Origin: Chinchilla lanigera
Taxonomy: Eukaryota > Chordata > Mammalia > Rodentia > Chinchillidae
Reading direction: 5' to 3'
DNA: 64,000 bases
Assembly: GCF_000276665.1 (NCBI RefSeq)
Contig: NW_004955402.1
Span: 3,258,005-3,322,004, forward strand
A program made the translations under genes and the position numbers. The notes under the pieces are model-generated. The model saw only the letters and a list, made by a program, of their open reading frames with translations, made no database searches and had not been told where the DNA came from. Below are positions 10,832 through 19,709 of the stretch, piece by piece. Position 1 is the first letter of the stretch. The number at the start of each line of letters is the position of its first letter.

Positions 10832-13800
10832 CTGAATTCAGGACGAGAATAAACGGAAGCCTGAGCATCTTGGAGGAGGCCAGTACCGACAGTCAGTGAT
10901 TCTTCAGACTTGATCAATTCCCCTCCCTTTTCTTTTCTTTCTTTTCCTTCCAGCAAGCAGACCTTAGGACTTTCTTGTTGACCCATTCCTCAACTCTGCC
11001 TGTCCCTCTCCTACAACATTTTATTCATGTCCCCCCAAAGCATCCTTAACCACACGTAATTCTGCTTTCCAGGAGGTCAGGGGGGTGCTGTTCTACATGC
11101 CCCTTTGTAAACTCTGATCTTGCTGGAAGGGGCTCTCAGGCCCTGGGGGAAATGCCACATCCCCGCCCTACAGAATCACAGACAGTTAGACAGGCACACA
11201 CACCTACCGACACCCAAGTCTCTGGCCTGCCCGCCCCGGACTTTTGGGAGTAGTTGCTCTGTAATATGATTCAGGACCGATGCAGTGTGGCTTGCATTGG
11301 CATGTTCTACTCAAGCCCCCAGCTCAGATCTGGGAATTTTGGTGTCATCAGAGCACACATTTTGCTGTTTCGCCTGGAGACACTTTTGATTAAAAGACAC
11401 AATTTCCTCGAGTCTGCAGCTCTAGGTACCGGTGCTACTGGTTAACTGGAACTTCCACATGAATACAATGCACAGCTCCGTGAGCAGGAGTAGTTTGGGG
11501 TACGGTGGCTGGGGAGAGGGGTGCGTTCATCTGTGGTCACCTCACAAACTTCCTAAACTTGGAGACAGTCAGGTGGGAAGAGATCCTAAGATCTGTCTTC
11601 TTCAAAAAACTTTCCTAAGTCCCTGCAGCCTTCCTAGGCATTCACGGCATGAAACTGAACTTCTAGGGTCTCTTCTGGAGCTGTTTAATTCTGATCTTTC
11701 TGGCTTCCCAGAGGGACAGACAGCTTGTGGTGGAACAAGAGAGGGAACCATTTCCTTATTTTCTAACCTGTTGCCATGGGGCCAAGAACAGATGAGAGAT
11801 GTTATCATCTCATTTAAGCTAAATGAGATACCACGAAAGGAGAGTCACTGGTTGAATCTCCTTTCTTTGATGACTTATTTTCCAAAGGCTCTAACATCTC
11901 ATTGTGGAATGTTGCAAAGGCTGATTTATATCCAAGATTACAGGATAAGGTCTCAGTTATCAGCAGGTTAACAGAAAGTCCTCTCTCTCCATTGTAAAGG
12001 AGTTCAAGGTTGGAGCTCATGATTAAGAATGAACGTAGGAAACCAAGTATATTTTTTCATGTCAGCTAAATCTGCTGTATTTTAGAAATCACATATATTT
12101 ACGTTTAAATAATACTTCCATGAAATATTTTCTCCCTTGCTAGCAAGCACTTCCTGGTGAGAAGTTATTAAACTGCTTTGTCAAACAAGAGCGCACTGGT
12201 GTTTATTTTCATTCTGATACCCAAGGGTACCCACTGTTAAAATTAATAGGCATGGTGATGGGGAGGCGGGATAGTAACAACAGCCGTAACAGGCACATTT
12301 GAACTGTTCTGCCCATTTTCTACTCGCTGAGCTGGATTTGCTTTCTGCTTGCTCTCAGTTCAAGCGCCTGATCAAAAGCTTGTCACTTAACCAAAGAAGT
12401 GCAGACGCCCGGGCTGGTGCCTGGCTCTTGGCACACTGTGTCCTACACTTTGCCCAAGGAAACCATGTAGAAAATGGCTTAAATGGTGCATAACTCATCC
12501 GCCAACCGGACCTATAAATACTTAAAACAGCTAAGTGCTAGTCTTTTTTTTTTTTTTTTTTTTAAGTGCTAGTCTTGTACAGTTGCAAAGCCTTGAAGTT
12601 CAAATGCTCATTTTAGTGTTCACTAAGAGACCGACTCCCACGAGCCTCTTTCCTCTCACCCCGAAAATCGGCTCTCTCTGCCGAACAGCATTGGAGTCTT
12701 TTTGTGCCTCCCACCACGCGGGAGCCAAGGCTTGGTTGCTGTCCAGACAGTGGGTTTAGAAAGCAGCTTTAGAACGGGAAAGCTGTTGTTCACCAGGTAC
12801 GCACGAGCATCACCCCTGTCCTGTCCACGGATGGGCACAAAGCAGTCCATATCGCCTCGTTTCCGGCTTCACATTAGGAAAAACCCAGAGTGATTCTAAA
12901 CCAGGAACAAGTCCCTTGTCCTGTGACTGCCTGTGACTAGGGCATCTTGGCGGAGCGACACTCAGCCCTTGGAGCATCAGGCAGGGAGTGAACCCTCAGC
13001 TCTCCCTGGAGCTGTGTGTGTCTGTGAACACGGCTGAGGCACCCACATGGAGGAGCCCTAAAATATTCACACTTCTTAAGCCAAAAGGATGAGTGGAGAA
13101 CAAGGATTATCATTACTTCGTTAGCCAGCTTGCAGGGGAGGGCCTTAACAAGGCAGCGCTGCAAACCTCACGAAAAGCCATGCGGGACAACTGCAGGTCC
13201 GCGCTGTCCCTGGCAGACTGTGGCAACAGAGCCCCTCGTGGGAAGGAAGCATCTTGCCCAGTCTGGATACTGAAATATTTCAGAACTTAAAAAAAAAAAT
13301 TTGTCTGCTAGATATGAAATCAAAACTCATTTGGTTCCAGAACAGGTGTTTTCTTTAGACATGCTAAGTGCTAACTTTCCACAGTGGCCCTGTTGGAGTG
13401 GCCCAGGTGGGGTACCTGGATAATCTCAGCACCCAGCACCCTGGCGCTAGCAGCACCCTTTATAGAGAGATGCTATGCAAAAGCCACACTTAGCATTCCT
13501 ACTTTTCTTATTTCTTGGTTTTCTTTCCTTTTAATATTTTCACCGAAGAGCAGACAGCACTAATTGCTATCCCTTAAACTCACTAGCGTGTCTCCACTGT
13601 CCCCTGACTGTGACGATCTCTGCCTGGAGGCTCCAAGTGAGCGTTGCTGGGCCCAGGGCTGCGTCCTTTCTCTGCTGTCCTCAGGTTGCCTCTGGGCTCC
13701 GTGTGTTCGGGGTCCTACTGAGCTGTGACTCTGGGACCTTGTGTTTCTCCAGGTGTCTTCATCTTTTGGGGACAGCCCGATTTCCAGCCCTGCCTTGCTT

Positions 13801-14000
13801 TGTCCCTTCTGCTGCCCAAGCCTTCTGCCTAGCTTTCTGCTCTGGCCCCCAATTCCACCTGTGTCTTACACTCCTGATCGAGCTCGCCTCGTTCTCCATT
13901 ACCCGCAGCCCTGGCACGGGGCCCGCACTTCTCAGTGTGCAAACACGGCGTGCACGCACCGGCCCCCAGGGCTGGGCTCCCCGCGTGATCATTGCCTCAC
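10832..14000 (-). other. PTPRM intron, 3.2 kb
   Basis: It contains a pyrimidine tract at 10920-10955 and a poly-T insertion with flanking direct repeats at 12533-12576. The rest is unique-looking sequence in which I see no coding or repeat homology, including the open frames near 11432-11971 and 13610-14077. Confidence 0.7.
12533..12576 (-). mobile_element. Poly(A)-only retroinsertion: T20 flanked by a 13-bp direct repeat
   Basis: A pure run of 20 T (12544-12563) is followed by 'aagtgctagtctt'. The same word, with its final TT merging into the run, immediately precedes it at 12533. Direct repeats abutting a pure poly(A) tail on the minus strand are the hallmark of L1-mediated insertion. No element body remains between tail and duplication, so this appears to be an extremely 5'-truncated insertion. 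Confidence 0.7.
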
Positions 14001-14132
14001 CTGGGCGGGGTCCACGTCATTCAGCATCACCACCGACGTGCAGTGGTAGTCCAGGACCAGCCTCCAGAAGTCCTTGACTGTGTTCGGCAAAGGGTGCTGG
14101 GTGACTATGAAAGCCGAAGGTTGTTTATAGCT
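14001..14132 (-). CDS. PTPRM: PTPRM exon, 132 nt: D2 [19 protein letters not shown] segment
   Basis: Forty-four codons in phase 0 (residues 1250-1293), from [18 protein letters not shown] to [29 protein letters not shown] is the D2 counterpart of the D1 [19 protein letters not shown] segment; in D2 it comes from one exon, whereas in D1 the motif spans two. The strand CTSVVMLND follows. The acceptor is ttgcag and the donor gtgagg. No catalytic residue is located here. There are no stops or frame shifts. Confidence 0.96.
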
Positions 14133-15109
14133 CTGCAAACAAGCAAGAGAGATGCAGACACACCCAGGAAAATGGGACGGAGGGGAACTCAGCTATTTTG
14201 TGCACATGGAAACGTACGGCACAGGACCCTGGACATATTTAGCCACTGTTGAATTCTACCACCATTGTCAATACCAAAATAGACTAACTATAAACTCATC
14301 TGTGAAATAACAGTGATAAAATAGTCTCTTTCATACCAAGAAAATGTAAAAGTTTTGCCTATCAATTTTGAATGTTTCTGACAGAAAATGTAAAAGTTTT
14401 GCCTATCAATTTTGAATGTTTCTGACAGAAATACAATACTGGCTCTGTACATTAATTGTTTTAATGGACAACACAAATTTTTGTTATAAATTTGCACAAG
14501 TGAAGCAGTTCTGCTTTTCTTAAAACTTGTTGGCTTGCCGTTTCAACACTGTGTGACAGTGTTGCACATCCCTTCCATGAAGGACATACGCACTTTCCTC
14601 GGCTCTGGAGATCTTCGCACAGTTTAAGTGTCCCTTTGCGATATCACGCCACTGAGTTGGAATTTCCACACTAGCCCTGAAAATATCCTCCTATTCTTCC
14701 CATCAAATGTGCAGCAAGAAGTAAACAGACTGACAGGAAGTAAAGAGTTCTGTGTTTTCTTCCTATGTCATTACTGCCGAGATCACGAGGAAAGGGAGCC
14801 AAGATAGCGCCACCAGTTACATTATCCCATTTCCCTGCCTGGGGACTTAGCGGCCGTCCCTCGGCCTCTGGCCTACGTGGTCAGGAGGCAAAGACCGCAG
14901 GCTTCATCCCTCAGTCCTTCCAGACCCGCAGCCTCTGAGACACCAGTGACATCCGCCCTGCACAGAATCTAACAGCTGCTTCCTGTTGAAAACTTAGCCT
15001 GCATCTTTCCAAAGGGCCAGGGGAGCAGATCAGAGGGAGACATCCCTGTCCTCCCAGTGGTTCCACCTCCGGGAACCACTTCTCAGGGGACAGAGGCCAG
15101 GAAGCTTAC
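14133..15109 (-). other. PTPRM intron, 977 bp
   Basis: Apart from the perfect 44-bp tandem duplication at 14341-14428, no repeat or gene is recognised. The sequence is AT-rich near the duplication. Confidence 0.75.
14341..14428 (+). repeat. Perfect 44-bp tandem duplication, two copies
   Basis: The units at 14341-14384 and 14385-14428 are identical, beginning 'aaaatgtaaaagttttgcc' and ending 'gtttctgacag'. A partial third start ('aaat') follows. It lies 209 nt upstream, in gene sense, of the 132-nt PTPRM exon. Confidence 0.97.
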
Positions 15110-15283
15110 GTCCATCAGGGCGGCGTTGATGTAGTTGCTGCTCTCGCCGTCGATGGTGATGAGGAAGGGCAGGCAGCGGTCTGGGGGCAGGATGTCCATG
15201 CAGCGGTTCTTCTCGTGGTTCCGGGGCAGGAGCGCGATGCTGCAGTCCTCCACGCGCAGGGTCGGAGTCACCATGTTGAGGGT
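15110..15283 (-). CDS. PTPRM: PTPRM exon, 174 nt: D2 N-terminal part with NRC in place of NRY
   Basis: Fifty-eight codons in phase 0 (residues 1192-1249), from [20 protein letters not shown] to [11 protein letters not shown]. The motif KNRYxxI of an active domain, whose Tyr recognises phosphotyrosine, here reads [13 protein letters not shown], so the Tyr is replaced by Cys. The later [11 protein letters not shown] matches the conserved YINA motif. This identifies the exon as D2 and is expected for PTPRM-family D2 domains rather than a mutation in this genome. The acceptor is ccacag and the donor gtaagc. The intron to the preceding exon is only 372 bp. Confidence 0.96.
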
Positions 15284-15655
15284 CTGTGGGTGAAAGGCAG
15301 GCAGTGACCTCCAGGCACTGCATGCTCACTGTCTGACTCAGTGGGAGCTTCACAGTGTACTCCATCAGGAAGGAATGTGGGGATAGTTCCTATGCGACAC
15401 TGCACACAAAACACCTTAAACAAACACCTTATGAGCTCTTTCTAGAACCTTTTCAGACCATCACTGAAACCTCAGATAAGGGGGACTACATAGTGCGTTA
15501 AATACAGTGGCAACATTTTTAAAAGGGTGCATGAAGAGGAGAGGGGCTCACAGCATATGTGTCTCACGGTCAGTGTGAGGGAGATGCAAGATTCCCCGAG
15601 CTGAACGCAACATGGTCTCGAGGGCACGCCACTCGCCTCCCTCGGCAGGACTCAC
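15284..15655 (-). other. PTPRM intron, 372 bp
   Basis: A short intron with no recognisable repeat or gene. It separates the last D1 exon from the first D2 exon. Confidence 0.85.
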
Positions 15656-15805
15656 CCGGAACTCCTCTTTAATCTGGCTGGAGTTTGTCTGTGGGTCCAG
15701 CTTGTTCATGTCGTAGTACAGAGACCTGACTTGGGAGGCAGGGATGGAGGTGTCTCCACAGAGGCAGGCTTCCAGAATGGCATCATGGATGAACACGTAC
15801 TGCTC
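15656..15805 (-). CDS. PTPRM: PTPRM exon, 150 nt: end of D1 and D1-D2 linker
   Basis: Fifty codons in phase 0 at both ends (residues 1142-1191), from [20 protein letters not shown] to [21 protein letters not shown] is the typical last helix of D1. The rest ([22 protein letters not shown]) forms the short linker and the first helix of D2. The acceptor is tctccag and the donor gtgagt. An Ile in DTSIPAS appears to replace a Val in human PTPRM as I recall it, a conservative change. The linker length looks normal, so the relative placement of the two phosphatase domains is preserved. Confidence 0.96.
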
Positions 15806-16139
15806 CTGGAGAAGCAGACGGACTGGTGAGGGATGCGGAAGCAGGTGGACTCAGAGAGGTGGTGGCGGGGACAGTGTGTGCTTTAGCCCCATGTCACCAA
15901 GATCACAGAGACAGCACAGTACATTCTCAATGGAGAGGAGCAAGCTCCAAGGGCCTGTAGCATCAGCAGCCCTGGTCCTCCCATGGGACACTGGGCACGG
16001 CGCCTGCTCTACCGTAGGAGGAGGACACTAAGTGGAGTTAGTGTCCTCACACAAACCAGCCATATGCAGATACAGCCACAGCAGGCATTAGGATGAGTGG
16101 TCAGAAAATACAGCGAATGTTTAAAAAGAAAAATCTAAA

Positions 16140-16385
16140 ACAGTGCTATGAATCCCCCTGGAAGAACTCCCCCTCAGTTTGAACGCATGTATCCCATCAT
16201 TCTGGCCACTTTCCAAAGCAGTTCTGGAATCCTCTTTCCTGAGTATCTTTAGTTATGTTGTCATGGCTGCCTTGACATCCCAAATGGATTCAAAGCATTT
16301 GTTTCATGGGCATTTTGACCTTGGGGAAGAGCCAGAAGTTGCATAGTACCAGACTGGGTGAGTAAGGTCAGCGAGGACATAGCAT
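16140..16385 (-). pseudogene. Mariner-type transposase C-terminal relic, minus strand
   Basis: Translating the minus strand in shifting frames gives fragments typical of the end of a mariner transposase: a PYSPSLVLCNFWLFPK-like block, then an FESI-like block, then FQNCFGKWPE followed by a stop and WDTCVQTEGEFFQGDS. The order and spacing match the family (D-x-x-L-F-P-K catalytic region to C-terminus). Stops and frame shifts make it a pseudogene. It runs in gene-sense direction within the intron. Only the C-terminal third is visible. Confidence 0.7.
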
Positions 16386-16595
16386 CATGTTTTTATTTGG
16401 CAGAAATTACTGTAAACATTTTGAGTCAGTTCAGGACATCCAGGTAGACATGAAAAAACACTCATGAAAGAGGACTTCCAGAACTGATGCAGAAAGTGAC
16501 AAAAATCTATGGGATAAGTGTGTTTGAAATGAAGAGAAATATTCTGTGGGAGATGAATAGTATTATCTTTTTTTACTATATATTTTGATCATACC
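16345..16595 (+). pseudogene. Mariner-type transposase C-terminal relic, plus strand
   Basis: The plus strand carries a second, differently diverged copy: FLFGRNYCKHFESVQDIQ, then EDFQN, then a WDKCV block and an NEEKYSVGDE-like block followed by YYLFLLYILI in a shifted frame. These correspond to the same C-terminal transposase segments as the minus-strand relic. In-frame stops and frame shifts are present. Its 5' end abuts or overlaps the 5' end of the minus-strand copy, so the two are head to head. Confidence 0.65.
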
Positions 16596-16599
16596 AGCC

Positions 16600-17396
16600 A
16601 AAGGTGCAATGGAGACCCCAGAAATTTGAAGTCAGGAACATGGATTGTCTAAGGAAAACTGCAAGGAGGGAGCAAAGCAGGCCTAAGAGAGAAGCCACAG
16701 GGAGCTACAACCACCAGAAGTGCCCCAGAGTCGGAGCCACATGCAGCTCACAATTTGCTACAGAGTGCTTCAGATGTGCCACGTGGAACTACAGGACTTA
16801 ATCTTTGCCCTGATAGATACTGGACCTGCTTTGGTCCCAATGCTTTGTATCCCCTTGTTTGTACCTTTTGAGATGGTAATGTTTATTGTATGCCATTGGA
16901 TGTTCGAAGTGTTTAACTTTCTTTGCATTTGTACAGGGGCTCACAGCTAAGAGTTTGCCTTACATTTTGGAGAGTTGGGACTTGGACTTTTCAGCAATGC
17001 TGAAACTGTTAGGATTTTGACAACACTTAGAGATGGACTAAAATGCCTTTTGCATAAAGGGATGTGCATGAGTCTTTGGGGTGCTAGAGTTTTTGATTGA
17101 CTCATGGTCCAGCACTAGAATTAAGGGTGTGGGTACTATACCCGCCCTGGGGCGGGCAGCCTGCATACCATGTAAGGGATGGGGAGAAGCTTGTTGCTGC
17201 TCTGCTCCTCCCTTTTTGCTCTTGCTGTTTTCTGGTGCCATTAATTGTTGCCCTCTGCCATGTGCCACCCTGCCTTGCTGCCAGCCGAGTATGGACTGAA
17301 ACCTCCACAAACTGTGAGCTAAATAAACCGTTCTTTCTTTAATTCTGGGCATCGGGTATTTTGTCTCAGCAATGAGAGAAAAGTAACCAAGATAAC
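16600..17396 (+). mobile_element. MaLR-type LTR element relic
   Basis: The right end reads 'gactgaaacctccacaaact', 'gagctaaataaaccgttc' and then 'gggtattttgtctcagca' and 'agaaaagtaaccaagataaca', the typical 3' end of MaLR LTRs. Further left, 'agatggactaaaatgcctt' resembles MaLR internal sequence just before the 3' LTR. The left limit is uncertain. Orientation is antisense to PTPRM. Confidence 0.65.
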
Positions 17397-17741
17397 ACCT
17401 CCTATAATACTATAGTGATAGGTTACAGTGCTTCTGTCATTCTGATCCCACAAATTTGGAAGTCAGTATTTCAGAGGAATGAGCAGAATTGTATCTAGGT
17501 TGAAAAGAGGATTTGCTAACCAAATTAATAGTGCAAAGAAGGCCCTGGGAAACCTGACACTGCTCTGAAGACAAACAGTTCAGAACACCAGGAACTACTT
17601 ACTTCAAAACACTTATGTGTAATTACAAAACATTAATGTGTAAGTTCTTATGAGCCCAACATACAGCTCTTGCACATGTGCACAAAATGTCTACATTTTA
17701 GGCATGTGCACATGTACATGTGTACAATATGTATACACTGG

Positions 17742-17825
17742 GCTAGGGTGCAGTTCAGTGGTAGAGTGCTTGCTAGCATGCATGAGGCCCCAGGTTTGGT
17801 CTCTGGCACCACAAAACAACAAGCC
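17742..17825 (+). repeat. ID-type SINE, plus strand
   Basis: 'gggctagggtgcagttcagt' then 'ggtagagtgcttgctagcat' then 'caggtttggtctctggcacc' and an A-rich end. This is a diverged ID element. It is antisense to PTPRM. Confidence 0.85.
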
Positions 17826-18898
17826 TAAAGATGGAGCCTCTAATTCTGGCATGGCACTGACTTTCCGTATAAGTCAGGGGAGTTTTTCAATATTTATTAT
17901 TGATCTTTAATTATATGAAATGTTATAGTGTCCCTTACTGACATCGTTTTCTATATAGTTAGGACCTTCAGTTCTCAGAACCAGCCCACTCATATTAAAC
18001 CTCAGTACAAAAAAAAGACAAGTGAGAAAATGATTATGGCAACAATAGTACAATAAAAATAAAAAACAATACCTGCTCTGAAGAAAACAGCATGAAAGCA
18101 GGGTTTAGAGTGTGTTACTTTTACGTGAGCGAGGACAGTGGGACTGGGGTTCCCGGGGGCTTTGTAAACTGTAATGCACCATCGGGACCTAAGGGACCCT
18201 TGTTTTTTCTTCCTTCTGCTTTGTGAATTATCTTCCAGGTGGTGGGCTGCAGTGCCTGCTTAAAACAATCAAATAGTAATAAAAATATGACTGTCCTAGG
18301 AATAGTATGGAATACTTCTCAAAAAATTAAATCTGATACACTGCTACCTTTCAATTTCCAGAGTTACTCCTTGGTACAAAATCTGACTACAAAATGGGCC
18401 AATTCCCATGATGCCAGGCCACTGGGCAGAAATGTCAGGGACAAGAGACTACTGTCTTCCCTCTTATCCCTGGAGAAGAATAAAATGTACAGAGACTGCT
18501 TGAAGCCGCTTGGCGGAGGCCTAGCTGTCCTCAGGAACGGTCTCACTCTGGTTCCCAGCTATGTTAAAAGATGGAATGAAAAGAAACTGCACGGAAAGCT
18601 AGGAGGCTTAGTGTGGAGACTCCACTGGATCATTTGACACAGAAAAGTAAGGTAGCTTAGGCTCACAGTCACAGAGTGTGTTACCTGGAAAGCTCTTGTC
18701 ACAGAATTGAGCTTGCAAACTACTTTTGTTTACTAACAGGAAAACACCAAGCAGAAAGAAGGGAGGACACAGGATTGCTAGGTATATCACTCAGCTGCCG
18801 GGGGCACCTAGAGGCACAGCGGGCAGGCTTTCTGCTGCTCTGAGCTCTGGAAAAGTGCTGAGGCCAAGGTGGAGGACCCGGGGTGGGGGAGGCCCTAC

Positions 18899-19034
18899 CT
18901 CCGTCTGCACCATGTTCACTCTCCGAGACCGCAGCTCCCGGACGCAGTTGTAGATGTCCACCACACCCTCCCGCTCGGCCATGTCCAGCATGATGTCGAT
19001 GACAATGAAGCAGCCGGTCCTCCCGGCACCAGCG
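18899..19034 (-). CDS. PTPRM: PTPRM exon, 136 nt: D1 P-loop remainder and helices to Q-loop
   Basis: The exon completes the Ser codon split after the catalytic Cys and encodes [17 protein letters not shown] onward, ending RRVNMVQTE (residues 1096-1141). With the preceding exon this reconstitutes the P-loop signature [10 protein letters not shown], including the phosphate-binding Arg. The tail VNMVQTE together with the next exon's EQY forms the conserved Q-loop region. The acceptor is catcag and the donor gtaggg. The intron upstream is only 520 bp and is largely occupied by a SINE. No frame damage is seen. Confidence 0.97.
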
Positions 19035-19554
19035 CTGATGGAGAGAGGGCTCTGTCAGTGAGGGAAGAGGGACCCCTCCACCTCCCCTTTTTTGGTGATG
19101 GTACTCGGGATTGAACCCAGGGCCTTTGCACTGAGCTACTTTCCCAGCTGTTTTTCTTTTATATTCAAGTTTGCATCATGTTTTAATCCGAGAGGATTCT
19201 TCTGGAAAGTTACATGCAACATACAAAACTGGCTCAGTTTTCATCTGGAGACAGAGTCTTGTGGAGTTGCTAAGTTGCCCAGGCTGGACTTAAACTTGTG
19301 ACTGCCTGCCCCAATCCCCCTCCTAGAGTGCTGGGATTATAGGTGTGTTCCACCACGTCCCACTATGTGCTGCCTCTTTTAAAAATTTTCATGAAGGAGG
19401 CAGTCACACAACTAACCATCAAAACACAGACATTTCAGGCACTCGGCATCACCCTGTGCTGGGCAGGCCTCTGTATCTGGTTCCAGAGCACCCACTTCAC
19501 CCACGAGTGCAGCTCCCCAGGGTGCCCTCCCGAGGTCCACCGCGCGCTGCTCAC
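19035..19554 (-). other. PTPRM intron, 520 bp, between the two halves of the D1 P-loop
   Basis: The intron splits the Ser codon right after the catalytic Cys. Over half of it is a B1-ID composite SINE (about 19085-19368). The pyrimidine-rich tract before the acceptor lies between 19035 and 19085 and is not part of the SINE. Confidence 0.85.
19085..19368 (-). repeat. B1-ID composite SINE, gene sense
   Basis: In gene sense a B1 half (reverse complement of 'agttgcccaggctggactt' and 'gagtgctgggattataggtg') is followed by an unrelated or decayed segment of about 90 nt, and then an ID half (reverse complement of 'gggattgaacccagggcctt' and 'gcactgagctac'). The A-rich end, seen as a T-rich run on the plus strand, is at 19085-19092. 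Confidence 0.8.
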
Positions 19555-19709
19555 CTGCAGTGCACCACGAGGGGGCCCGCGTTGGGTGGGCTCTTGGACT
19601 TGACCTGCCGCACGAATCCCAGCAGACCCGTGGCATGGTAGGGGACCCCATGATCTGGCCAGCCCGTGAAGTGAAACTGTCTGATCTCTCGGATTTCATG
19701 GACACCTCG
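19555..19709 (-). CDS. PTPRM: PTPRM exon, 155 nt: D1 WPD loop and catalytic Cys
   Basis: Fifty-one codons plus two bases of a Ser codon (residues 1045-1095 and part of 1096). The exon encodes [20 protein letters not shown], which is the complete WPD loop with the general-acid Asp (1063 in PTPRM numbering). It ends in GPLVVHC, so the catalytic Cys1095 is its last complete codon and the P-loop is split across the intron. The acceptor is cgcag and the donor gtgagc. Both key residues are present, so D1 is predicted active. One apparent difference from human as I recall it is Asn instead of Ser in SPPNAGP, outside the active site. Confidence 0.97.

Larger units (their letters stand above)
15806..18898 (-). 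other. PTPRM intron, 3.1 kb
   Basis: Contains two mariner-type transposase relics (16140-16595), a MaLR-type LTR region (16600-17396) and an ID SINE (17742-17825), each listed separately. The remainder, including 17830-18890, shows nothing I recognise. Confidence 0.75.
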
